Shown here: positions 33,873-41,001 of the stretch, piece by piece
Layout of the letters: every line of letters begins with the position of its first letter
Position numbering within the stretch: the stretch's first letter is position 1
Origin: an uncultured Eubacteriales bacterium
GTDB taxonomy: Bacteria; Bacillota; Clostridia; Oscillospirales; Oscillospiraceae
Length of the DNA: 64,000 nt
Reading direction: 5' to 3'
NCBI GenBank assembly: GCA_900545515.1
Contig: UQZA01000007.1
Coordinates: 1 to 64,000 of the forward strand
Notes under the pieces: generated by a model
Seen by the model: the letters and a program-made list of their open reading frames with translations, nothing else
Database searches by the model: none
Told to the model about the DNA's origin: nothing
Made by a program: the position numbers and the translations under genes

Positions 33873-34288
33873 GAGCGACCATTCTGTTTGGTCAAATCTA
33901 AATATGGCAGATTATATGCAGGATAAGGAGACGCCGCTGTTATACTGGAGATAATGGGACGAAGATAAGAAATAAGCAAAGCAACGCCATTTTGCTCCAG
34001 AAGCTGCTCAATCTTATCATTGTCAAAAGCGGCTTCTTCCCACCTGAAATTCGCCGCCTCATCGGCCTCGATATAAAACGGCGTAGTGTCATCCCTTGAG
34101 CCAATAGTCAACGTAACCTTTACGCTTGCTTGATTAGAGGGCGTTCCATTGTCATTGGTAAACATCTCCCTTTGAACGGAAACCTGGATATCTAAGTTCA
34201 CGTTGTCAGCTTTTTGAAAGCCGGGATGGATCGCAAACTCCAGACGCTCCAGCCTAGGATTTGTAAACTGAAAAGCACTCTTTTCCAT
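33869..34288 (-). CDS. SecB-like chaperone
   Basis: A 139-residue protein resembling the SecB fold family, a little shorter than the 155-residue E. coli SecB. N-terminal FQFTNPRLERLEF, central beta strands (VSVQREMF, ASVKVTLTIG) and the C-terminal helix with LLISYLRPIIS and YPAYNLPYLDL match the SecB pattern. Classical SecB is rare in Gram-positives. SecB-like proteins in such genomes are often the chaperone of toxin-antitoxin-chaperone modules. ATG 34288 follows AAGGAG and lies 18 nt after the preceding stop. Third gene of the GNAT operon. Its place suggests it protects the middle protein rather than serving general export; that is inference. Confidence 0.72.
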   Translation of the reverse strand: MEKSAFQFTNPRLERLEFAIHPGFQKADNVNLDIQVSVQREMFTNDNGTPSNQASVKVTLTIGSRDDTTPFYIEADEAANFRWEEAAFDNDKIEQLLEQNGVALLISYLRPIISSITAASPYPAYNLPYLDLTKQNGRS

Positions 34289-34306
34289 AAAATTACACTC
34301 CTTATG

Positions 34307-34702
34307 TTATGCGGACATGGGATAGTTGTTAACATCCATGCTGTGATAGCCATCCGAGGAGGTAGCGCAAGTGGGCAGATAATCCAGATTTGTGGCAAGC
34401 TGATCGCCCAAGAACGGGAAAAAAGAAGAGTCTACAGAAAGATGAACCTGGATGCTATAGCTGTGACTGCCACCGGTAGGTGAATCTACCCTGGGCTGAA
34501 GCAGGGCCAGGATGGCATTCTCATCCAATTTATTTGATTGCACAAGGATGTTGTCGCAGTCACAGATCACTTGAACGTCATTAGAAATTTCTTTCAAAAA
34601 GGCGTCGACCCTCTGTTGACGTGCTTCACTGACATGAGAAAGGCTACTGATAAGATTATTCCATGTGTCGGAGGGGAGACTGAGTTGATGTTTTAATTGC
34701 AC
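34307..34702 (-). CDS. Unrecognised 131-residue protein (candidate antitoxin of the GNAT/SecB trio)
   Basis: I do not recognise a family. The start is GTG 34702, 5 nt after a perfect AGGAGGTG. The N-terminal ~45 residues look helical (LPSDTWNNLISSLSHVSEAR, then QQRVDAFLKEI). A central alternating segment (YSIQVHLSVDSSFF) follows. The last ~30 residues are polar and low in regular structure (LDYLPTCATSSDGYHSMDV). A tail of this kind would suit a chaperone-addiction segment in a toxin-antitoxin-chaperone system. No ribbon-helix-helix motif typical of GNAT-toxin antitoxins is evident. It lies between the acetyltransferase and the SecB-like gene on one transcript. Function unknown. Confidence 0.7.
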   Translation of the reverse strand: MQLKHQLSLPSDTWNNLISSLSHVSEARQQRVDAFLKEISNDVQVICDCDNILVQSNKLDENAILALLQPRVDSPTGGSHSYSIQVHLSVDSSFFPFLGDQLATNLDYLPTCATSSDGYHSMDVNNYPMSA

Positions 34703-34723
34703 AAAAACACCTCCTGAGAGATA

Positions 34724-35269
34724 CTATGAGCAGCAGTGGTCGGCATATTCGCGGAGTGCAGCCCCTTCTTCCGCTGAAATAAGATCAAAATACATCCAAA
34801 CTGTTCCGGAATTTCCATCCAAATCCGCACTGTCGAGAGCGTCAAAGCCTTTATCCAAATACCAGGAAACCCTTTCCCGAAGTGCCTCCAAAATAAAGAG
34901 CCGGACCGGCCAATCCCTCGCCAGTTCTTTCACCCGTGCAATAACGGAATTCAGAATGGTGGATCCGATTCCATGGTTTTGAATTCTTGCATCCACAGCA
35001 ATATAATCCAAGCTGATCGCACCAACCCCCTGCCTGTTGGAATAAAACTCTGCGATAGACGCATCCGATTGTGCAAGATTCACACTCATGACTGAAAGTG
35101 AATAAAATCCTACCGTCTGGTTTTGCATTTTAATTTGGTATGTACGTGACTGCTTCAACAGATGGGGGTAAAAGGATTTTCTAACCTTCTCATTTATAGA
35201 GGCATTCCCGCAATCAAATCCTCGAAGTGCAATTTCACTTCTTAAAGGGACACATTCAAGTGTTCCCAT
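34724..35269 (-). CDS. GNAT-family N-acetyltransferase (possible toxin)
   Basis: A 181-residue acetyltransferase. The acetyl-CoA pyrophosphate-binding loop is Q97-x-x-G100-x-G102 within ARIQNHGIGSTIL, preceded by the beta-4 strand SLDYIAVD. A late segment RVSWYLDKGFDAL is typical of the C-terminal half. The opening RGFDCGNASINEKVRK, the ~180-residue length and the motif order resemble GNAT proteins of toxin-antitoxin modules (TacT/AtaT type), which acetylate aminoacyl-tRNA; this is a resemblance, not proof. It is first in a three-gene operon ending in a SecB-like chaperone. A good promoter lies at 35307-35335. The Shine-Dalgarno is weak. GC is visibly lower than in neighbouring regions. Confidence 0.8.
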   Translation of the reverse strand: MGTLECVPLRSEIALRGFDCGNASINEKVRKSFYPHLLKQSRTYQIKMQNQTVGFYSLSVMSVNLAQSDASIAEFYSNRQGVGAISLDYIAVDARIQNHGIGSTILNSVIARVKELARDWPVRLFILEALRERVSWYLDKGFDALDSADLDGNSGTVWMYFDLISAEEGAALREYADHCCS

Positions 35270-35306
35270 AGCATAAATACACCACCCAGTACCTACATTT
35301 TACAGT

Positions 35307-35335
35307 AGTATACCCCTTTTTTTTAAATTTGTCTA
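35307..35335 (-). promoter_or_regulatory. Promoter of the GNAT-unknown-SecB operon
   Basis: On the minus strand TAGACA (35335-35330), a 17-nt A-rich spacer and TATACT (35312-35307), about 38 nt before the GNAT start. Confidence 0.7.
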
Positions 35336-35349
35336 CCTAGAAATAGGTA
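35334..35349. promoter_or_regulatory. Candidate operator at the GNAT operon promoter
   Basis: The perfect inverted repeat TACCTA-gaaa-TAGGTA overlaps the edge of the -35 box. Its position fits autoregulation, as in toxin-antitoxin operons. Confidence 0.45.
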
Positions 35350-35719
35350 ATTTTTCTTAAAAAATCTCCCTATACGATGTAACCACGGCCCCCATTGGCA
35401 GTCAATGTAGCTACACGCAGCGCTGTGTCTATGGAATCGTTTTGCACACCACCGGTGCTGTGTAACAATCACAGCGGCAGAGACCCATGGCCTTCAGGCC
35501 TTGTCTGCATCCATGCTCCGGGCGGGATTGGACTTGACTGCAGCAGTCCCTCTCATGACTGTCCCTCCTCAGGCAGGTTGCTACAAGCTTCAAATTTTTT
35601 TCTTTTCCCTTTTTCTCACTTTTCCTCCCCCATTTTGCAGAATTCATTGCCGTTTCAGAAAAAATAGCCTAATTGTTTCCTCCTGGTAACCATCCCATGG
35701 TTTCCTTTTGGTAATTACG
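35350..35719. other. Intergenic interval without a recognisable gene
   Basis: About 370 bases between the GNAT operon promoter and the operator of the NAD(P)-binding gene. Only short unsupported frames are present. A T-rich stretch lies at 35590-35665. Nothing identifiable. Confidence 0.5.
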
Positions 35720-35733
35720 GCACAATATTGTGC
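35720..35733. promoter_or_regulatory. Perfect palindrome, candidate operator
   Basis: GCACAATATTGTGC is a 14-bp perfect palindrome ending 5 nt before the -35 box of the next gene's promoter. It is a likely binding site for an unlinked regulator. Confidence 0.55.
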
Positions 35734-35737
35734 TTAC

Positions 35738-35766
35738 TTTACAGCTAAAAGTTTCCCGGCTATGAT
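35738..35766 (+). promoter_or_regulatory. Promoter of the NAD(P)-binding protein gene
   Basis: TTTACA (35738-35743), 17-nt spacer, TATGAT (35761-35766), 81 nt before the start codon. Confidence 0.75.
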
Positions 35767-35847
35767 ATAGGCAAGAGCTAAGGAGAACGGCCGCTCCCAG
35801 GCTCAATTAAAACAAACAATCATCCAACATATCAGGAGGAATTCAAA

Positions 35848-36477
35848 ATGAAACTTGCAGTGATTGGTGCAAACGGAAAAGCTGGTAAGCTCATCGTAAA
35901 GGAAGCCGTAAACAGAGGTCTGGATGTGACCGCCGTTGTTCGTGGAGACAATACCACCGTGGCCCAGGAGGTTCTGAAAAAGGATCTGTTCGACCTGACT
36001 GCTGCTGACCTGAAGGGCTTTGACGTGGTGATTGACGCGTTCGGAGCGTGGACGGAGGAAACACTTCCCCAACACAGCACCTCTCTGAAGCACCTGTGCG
36101 ACATCCTCTCCGGCACGGATACTCGACTGATTGTAGTTGGCGGCGCTGGCAGTCTGTATGTAAATCCTGAACACACTGTTTGCGTGGCTGACGGCCCGGA
36201 CTTCCCAGACGTCTTCAAGCCCCTCGCCGCAGCAATGGCAAAGGCTCTGGGCGAGCTTCGTGCGCGCAGGGATGTCAAGTGGACTTATATCAGCCCTGCC
36301 GGTGATTTCCGGGCAGACGGTGCGCGCACCGGCAAGTACATCCTCGGCGGCGAGGAATTGACACTCAATTCCAAGGGTGAGAGCATGATCAGCTATGCCG
36401 ACTACGCCATCGCAATGGTCGATGAGGCTGTAAATGGAGGCAACATTCAGAAGCGCATCAGCGTAGTAAGCGAATAA
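35848..36477 (+). CDS. NAD(P)H-binding NmrA/YwnB-like protein
   Basis: A 209-residue atypical short-chain dehydrogenase-like protein (NAD(P)H-binding family). The Rossmann motif GANGKAGKLIV lies at residues ~7-17, a second strand with VVGGAGSLYV around 91-100, and WTYISPAGDF near 150. Such proteins act as redox-sensing or small-molecule reductases; the substrate is unknown. AGGAGG precedes the ATG. It is a single-gene unit with its own promoter, upstream palindrome and downstream hairpin, which suggests inducible expression. Confidence 0.85.
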   Translation: MKLAVIGANGKAGKLIVKEAVNRGLDVTAVVRGDNTTVAQEVLKKDLFDLTAADLKGFDVVIDAFGAWTEETLPQHSTSLKHLCDILSGTDTRLIVVGGAGSLYVNPEHTVCVADGPDFPDVFKPLAAAMAKALGELRARRDVKWTYISPAGDFRADGARTGKYILGGEELTLNSKGESMISYADYAIAMVDEAVNGGNIQKRISVVSE

Positions 36478-36536
36478 CAACATTTCAAAACCAAATTACT
36501 AAACGGAACGTTCTAAGGCGTGGCGAGAAAGGAAGC

Positions 36537-36574
36537 TTCGGCTGGGATACAGGAAAGTCTGTATCCCAGCCGAA
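36537..36574. terminator. Bidirectional terminator
   Basis: A perfect 16-bp stem (36537-36552 with 36559-36574) and 6-nt loop between convergent genes. T-tracts are modest on both sides. Confidence 0.75.
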
Positions 36575-36598
36575 GGCTTACTTTATTCCGGCGGACCC

Positions 36599-37747
36599 TC
36601 ATGCTCCAAAAAGAGCCCCAGCCTTTTTCATATTCTCTATGACGGGAACCCCGAAGGGACACCGGGACTCGCAGGCGCCGCAGGCCACACATTCCCCCGC
36701 CGTATGAGGCAGGGCGGCATAGTGCTCCCGCACCGTCTCCGGCACCTCCCCCTGGGCCACAGCCAAATGCCAAAATTTGGTGACCGACGCCACGTCAATC
36801 CCCATGGGGCAGGGGGCGCAGTGGACGCAGTACATGCAGTGCCCCTGCCAGCTGATTTTGGGCATGGCAGCAAAGGCGGCTGCAAAATCCCGTTCCCCGT
36901 CACTGGCGGTCTCATAGGCCAGGCTGCTCTCCAGCTCCTCCAGGGTCCGGGCCCCTGCCAGAACGGAGGCCACCGCCGGGCGGGTCAGGGCATAGTGGAT
37001 GCACTGGTTGGGAGTCAGGGCCACCCCTGCCGGGGAGAGGTCTGCCCGGAGCAGGTCTCCGCCCCCAAAGGCCTTCATCACCGTAATGCCCACCCCCAGA
37101 CGCTGACAGGTCTCATACAGGCGCTGCCGCTCCGGGTCCATGTTCACCAGGGGCTTTTCATAGCTCGTTTCGCTCCAGAGGGCCTCCACATCCTCCCCGG
37201 CAGGCTGCAGGTCATAGCAGGGATTGACGCTGAACATCAGCACATCCACAAGCCCCGTATGTACCGCCGCCAGGGCCGCCTCCGGATTGTGGCTGGACAG
37301 GCCGATGGCCCCGATGATTCCCCGCTCCTTCAGCTCCCGGGCATAGGCCATCACAGGGCCGGAACAAACCGCCTCCCAGTCCGCCAAAGAGTCCACATAG
37401 TGAATCATACCAATTTCCACATGGTCTGTGCCCAGGCGCTGCAGCTGATCCTGGAATCCCTCCCGCACCTCTTCGATTTCCCGGGTGCGCTTGTATTGGC
37501 CGTCCTTCCAAATGGTGCACAGGTGGGCCTGGAGTACAAATTTCTCCCGCCGTCCCTGGAGGGCCGCCCCCAGGTTGGAGCGAAAGTCCGGATCCGGGGA
37601 ATACAAGTCTATGCAGTTGATCCCCGCCGCCTCCATCCGGTCTATAAACTCCCTCACCGTCTGCCTGGACTTTCCCACAAAGCCCTCGCAGCCCATGCCA
37701 ATCTCGCTGACCAAAAGGCCGGTCCGGCCCAGCGTCCGATATTTCAT
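36599..37747 (-). CDS. Aldo/keto reductase with C-terminal 4Fe-4S ferredoxin domain
   Basis: A 382-residue oxidoreductase. The N-terminal aldo/keto reductase barrel begins MKYRTLGRTGLLVSEIGMG, contains INCIDLYSPDPDF and the conserved GLSSHNPEAA, and ends near residue 270. The C-terminal part has two cysteine clusters, CMYCVHCAPCPMG and CVACGACESRCPFG, predicted to bind 4Fe-4S centres. This fusion is common in anaerobic Firmicutes and Archaea, with unknown substrates. ATG 37747 follows an AGGGGG site. It sits 13 nt behind the DUF362 gene, also predicted to be redox-related, so the two probably work together. Confidence 0.9.
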   Translation of the reverse strand: MKYRTLGRTGLLVSEIGMGCEGFVGKSRQTVREFIDRMEAAGINCIDLYSPDPDFRSNLGAALQGRREKFVLQAHLCTIWKDGQYKRTREIEEVREGFQDQLQRLGTDHVEIGMIHYVDSLADWEAVCSGPVMAYARELKERGIIGAIGLSSHNPEAALAAVHTGLVDVLMFSVNPCYDLQPAGEDVEALWSETSYEKPLVNMDPERQRLYETCQRLGVGITVMKAFGGGDLLRADLSPAGVALTPNQCIHYALTRPAVASVLAGARTLEELESSLAYETASDGERDFAAAFAAMPKISWQGHCMYCVHCAPCPMGIDVASVTKFWHLAVAQGEVPETVREHYAALPHTAGECVACGACESRCPFGVPVIENMKKAGALFGA

Positions 37748-37760
37748 TCCACCGTCCCCC

Positions 37761-38627
37761 TCACAGGCAAATGAGCTCATAGTCCCGGCTGCCCAAGCCA
37801 AGGGCCGCCGCGGTCTCTACCGTGTGGATGCCGTTCCGGGACTCCATCCGCTCAATGAGCGCCGCTTTACCGGGGTCCGGCGACCGGTAGACCGCATCCA
37901 CACAGGCCTGGTCCAGGGCTACCGGGTCCACGGAAGCAAAGATCCCCAAATCCGCCATTTCCGGCTCCTTCGGGTGGCTGTCGCAGTCACAGTCCACAGA
38001 CAGCCGGTTGGCCACGTTGATGTACAGCAGGTTCTCCCTGCCCAGATAGTCCATAACCGCCTTGTCGGCTTCGGCCATACACTCCAGGAAAGAATCATGG
38101 TCTGCAGTCCAGAGATTCTCCGGCACCCCCACCCCATGGATGTGGGCCTTGCCGTGGGCGGAGGCAACGCCGATGGACATATTCTTCAGCGCCCCGCCAA
38201 AGCCACCCATGGCGTGGCCCTTGAAATGGGACAGCAGCAGCATGGAGTCGTAGCGCTGTAAATGGGCGCCTACAAAGTTCTCCGTCAGATGCTTGCCTCC
38301 GTTCACCGGAATCGAAAGCTCCCCGTCCTCATCCATGATATCACAGGGGGCGATGTCCAGGAAACCATGCTCTGCAATGGCCTTCCAGTGCTCCCCGGTG
38401 GTGTTCCGCCGCCCGGCGTAGGCCGTGTTGCACTCTACAATGGTACCCTGGAGCTCCTCCACCAACTCCCGGATCAGGGACGGCTGCAGAAAGTTGTGGC
38501 CGCCCGGCTCACCGGTTGAAATCTTAACCGCCACCCTGCCCGTCAGGGAGCGCTCCAAGGCATGATACATCCGCTGCAGTGCATCCGGAGAAATCTCCGG
38601 CGTAAAATAAACCTTTGCCCGTTCCAT
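37761..38627 (-). CDS. DUF362-domain protein
   Basis: A 288-residue protein of the DUF362 family. Signature segments are VAVKISTGEPGGHNFL near residue 35 and MLLLSHFKGHAMGGFGGALK near 130. Family members are found in anaerobes, often beside ferredoxin-like proteins; no biochemical role is firmly established. This copy lacks the C-terminal 4Fe-4S domain that many relatives carry, but the adjacent reductase has one. ATG 38627 with AAGGTGG upstream. First gene of a two-gene operon. Confidence 0.85.
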   Translation of the reverse strand: MERAKVYFTPEISPDALQRMYHALERSLTGRVAVKISTGEPGGHNFLQPSLIRELVEELQGTIVECNTAYAGRRNTTGEHWKAIAEHGFLDIAPCDIMDEDGELSIPVNGGKHLTENFVGAHLQRYDSMLLLSHFKGHAMGGFGGALKNMSIGVASAHGKAHIHGVGVPENLWTADHDSFLECMAEADKAVMDYLGRENLLYINVANRLSVDCDCDSHPKEPEMADLGIFASVDPVALDQACVDAVYRSPDPGKAALIERMESRNGIHTVETAAALGLGSRDYELICL

Positions 38628-38693
38628 CCAATACCACCTTTCAAAGTTCGGAAAGCCCGCTCTCTTTTCTGGAGCCGGGTTTTCTTTTTTTGT

Positions 38694-38724
38694 ATCATAC
38701 ACCTTAAAGTACCCTTTCAGTCAA
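38694..38724 (-). promoter_or_regulatory. Candidate promoter of the DUF362 operon
   Basis: On the minus strand TTGACT (38724-38719) and TATGAT (38699-38694) are separated by 19 nt, a longer spacer than ideal. Confidence 0.5.
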
Positions 38725-38767
38725 GCCCTTTTTTTCTCTCCGCGAGGCGAATCTTTCACATCACCTG

Positions 38768-38796
38768 TTGACATCTCTGGCATTTTTGATTATACT
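38768..38796 (+). promoter_or_regulatory. Promoter of the surface-glycan operon
   Basis: TTGACA (38768-38773), 17-nt spacer, TATACT (38791-38796), 55 nt before the first gene. No other promoter or terminator is apparent within the following eleven genes. Confidence 0.88.
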
Positions 38797-38851
38797 TCTA
38801 TTTAGATAATCATGTTTTGGGAAATCAAAGCATCTCACGGAGGTTCAGCTT

Positions 38852-39892
38852 ATGCATCCGGATTTTTCAGGAAAGACCCTGCTCATTACCGGCGGGACCG
38901 GCTCCTTTGGCAACGGCGCCGTCGCCCGCCTTCTGGAGACCGGCATCGGAGAAATCCGCATTTTCTCCCGGGATGAAAAAAAGCAGGACGACATGCGCAA
39001 TCTCTGCCGAATCCGCCACCCCGCCTCCTGGGGAAAGCTCCGGTTTTACTTGGGCGACGTGCGGGAGCCGGGTTCCCTTCGGGCCCCCATGGAGGGGGCG
39101 GACTACGTCATTCACGCCGCCGCCCTCAAGCAGGTACCCTCCTGTGAATTTTTTCCTCTGGAGGCCGTCCGAACCAACGTACTGGGCACAGAACATGTGC
39201 TGGAGGCCGCCGCAGCCGCCGGGGTGAAGGCCCTGGTCTGCCTCTCCACTGACAAGGCCGCCTATCCCATCAACGCCATGGGAGCTTCCAAGGCCCTCAT
39301 GGAAAAAGCCGCTCTTGCCAAAGCCGCCTCCCTGGGGCCGAGTCGTACCCGGATCACCTGCACCCGGTGTGGCAATGTCATGGGCACACGGGGCAGCGTC
39401 ATCCCTCTGTTTCTGCAGCAAATCTCCTCCGGCGGCCCTCTCACCCTGACAGAGCCCGCCATGACCCGGTTCCTCATGACCATGGACGAAGCCATAGACC
39501 TGGTCCTTCTGGCCCTGACCCAGGGGCAGCCCGGGGACATTTGGGTTCGAAAGGCCTCGGCATGCACCCTGGGGGACCTGGCCCAGGCCCTGCTGGAGCT
39601 CCTGGGACGGTCCGTTTCCTCCGTTATCCTGGGCGCTCGCCATGGGGAAAAACTGGCAGAAACCCTCCTGACAGCGGAGGAAGCCGCCGTCGCTCTGGAC
39701 TGTGGTGCCTGCTTCCGCATTCCCCAGGACCGCCGGGACCTGCACTACGGCCTCACCCCGGCTGTCCCCACCGCGCTGGGGGAGCCTTTTTCCTCCGACC
39801 GGGCCCTCCGGCTGGACGTCCCCCAAATTCGGGAAAAACTGCTGCAGCTGCCGGAAATCCGGGCCCTTCTTACCAGGGAGGGACGCCTATGA
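38852..39892 (+). CDS. fnlA: UDP-GlcNAc 4,6-dehydratase/5-epimerase (FnlA/CapE type)
   Basis: A 346-residue extended SDR enzyme for the first step from UDP-GlcNAc toward UDP-L-FucNAc. TGGTGSFG (residues ~13-20) binds NADP. The active site has MxxxK (MGASK) in place of YxxxK, the hallmark of the inverting 4,6-dehydratase group (CapE, PseB, FlaA1). AALKQVPSCEFFPLEAV is the CapE-type signature. CACGGAGG precedes the ATG. The next two genes complete the pathway, which is the main support for this product over PseB. Confidence 0.9.
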   Translation: MHPDFSGKTLLITGGTGSFGNGAVARLLETGIGEIRIFSRDEKKQDDMRNLCRIRHPASWGKLRFYLGDVREPGSLRAPMEGADYVIHAAALKQVPSCEFFPLEAVRTNVLGTEHVLEAAAAAGVKALVCLSTDKAAYPINAMGASKALMEKAALAKAASLGPSRTRITCTRCGNVMGTRGSVIPLFLQQISSGGPLTLTEPAMTRFLMTMDEAIDLVLLALTQGQPGDIWVRKASACTLGDLAQALLELLGRSVSSVILGARHGEKLAETLLTAEEAAVALDCGACFRIPQDRRDLHYGLTPAVPTALGEPFSSDRALRLDVPQIREKLLQLPEIRALLTREGRL

Positions 39893-40998
39893 AGGTCTTG
39901 GTCACCGGGGCCGGGGGATTTCTGGGCCGAAACCTTTTGGCCGGGCTGGAAACCCTCCCCCTCTCCCGCCGCCCCCAGGTTCTGTCCTGCCACCGGGATA
40001 CTCCACCGGATCTCCTCTCCCGCTGGTGCCGGGAGGCGGAGTTTGTCTTCCATCTGGCCGGTGTAAACCGGGCTCCCAATCCGGAAGCCTTTTGGGAGGG
40101 GAACTTTGACTTCACCAAAGTCCTCCTCGCCTGCCTGGCGGAGCGTCCCTGCCCTGTGCTGTTCGCCTCCTCCGTTCAGGCCGGTTCCCCCACGCCTTAC
40201 GGTCAGAGCAAGCTGGCCGCCGAGGAGGTCCTTCTGCGCTACAGCGCAGAAACCGGTGCGGAGGTTTTTCTGTACCGCCTTCCTCACATTTTCGGCAAGT
40301 GGAGCCGCCCGGACTACAACAGCGCCGTCGCTACCTTCTGCCACCGCACGGCCCGGGAGCTTCCGGTCACCATCCAGAATCCAGGGCAGCTGCTGCATCT
40401 GGCCTACGTGGACGATGTGGTGGAGGAGTTGCTCCGCTGCCTGGCCGGTTCCCCCAATCGCCAGGGCAAATTCTGCCGTGTTTCTGAGGTTTTTCCCATT
40501 ACACTGGGGGAAATTCTGGCCCTTCTGGCCGCCTTCGCCCGGAGCCGGGCGGAGGGGACCCTCCCGCTGCTGGATTCCCCCTTTGCCGGGAAGCTCTATG
40601 CCACTTACCTGAGCTTTCTCCCCCAGGAGGAGCTGCTCCGGCCCCATGTCATGCACGAAGACCTGCGCGGCAGCTTCACCGAGCTGTTTCGCACCCCAGA
40701 CCGGGGGCAGCTCTCCGTCAGCATCACCCGGCCCGGCATCGTCCGGGGCAACCACTGGCACCAAACCAAAGCGGAGAAGTTCTGGGTCATCCAAGGAGAA
40801 GGGATGATCCGCCTTCGCAGTCCCGGGGGAGACCTTCTGTCCTTCCCCGTCTCCGGAAGCTGCGTCACCGCCGTGGACATTCCGCCGGGCTATGCCCACA
40901 CCATAGAAAACCGGGGTAGCGCCGATCTGGTGACCATCCTTTGGGCCAGCGCCTGCTTTGATCCCGACCATCCCGATACCTATCCCCAGGAGGTGTAA
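39889..40998 (+). CDS. fnlB: UDP-2-acetamido-2,6-dideoxy-hexulose reductase with cupin domain (FnlB/CapF type)
   Basis: A 369-residue bifunctional protein. The N-terminal SDR domain begins VLVTGAGGFLGRN; the C-terminal cupin (~255-365) carries NHWHQTKAEKFWVIQGEG with metal-binding histidines. In CapF the cupin epimerises C3 and the SDR domain reduces C4, giving UDP-N-acetyl-6-deoxy-L-talosamine. ATG 39889 overlaps the fnlA stop (ATGA). Length agrees with CapF (~369). Confidence 0.9.
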   Translation: MKVLVTGAGGFLGRNLLAGLETLPLSRRPQVLSCHRDTPPDLLSRWCREAEFVFHLAGVNRAPNPEAFWEGNFDFTKVLLACLAERPCPVLFASSVQAGSPTPYGQSKLAAEEVLLRYSAETGAEVFLYRLPHIFGKWSRPDYNSAVATFCHRTARELPVTIQNPGQLLHLAYVDDVVEELLRCLAGSPNRQGKFCRVSEVFPITLGEILALLAAFARSRAEGTLPLLDSPFAGKLYATYLSFLPQEELLRPHVMHEDLRGSFTELFRTPDRGQLSVSITRPGIVRGNHWHQTKAEKFWVIQGEGMIRLRSPGGDLLSFPVSGSCVTAVDIPPGYAHTIENRGSADLVTILWASACFDPDHPDTYPQEV

Positions 40999-41001
40999 GC
41001 C

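Noticed and set aside
33524..33874. A 116-codon plus-strand open frame after tRNA-Leu
   Set aside because: No ribosome site, no family resemblance, and its end runs through a terminator palindrome; treated as non-coding or decayed.
35429..35647. Short minus-strand frame between the GNAT operon and the NAD(P)-binding gene
   Set aside because: 72 codons with unusual composition (Cys/Arg/Lys-rich), no start signal, no motif.
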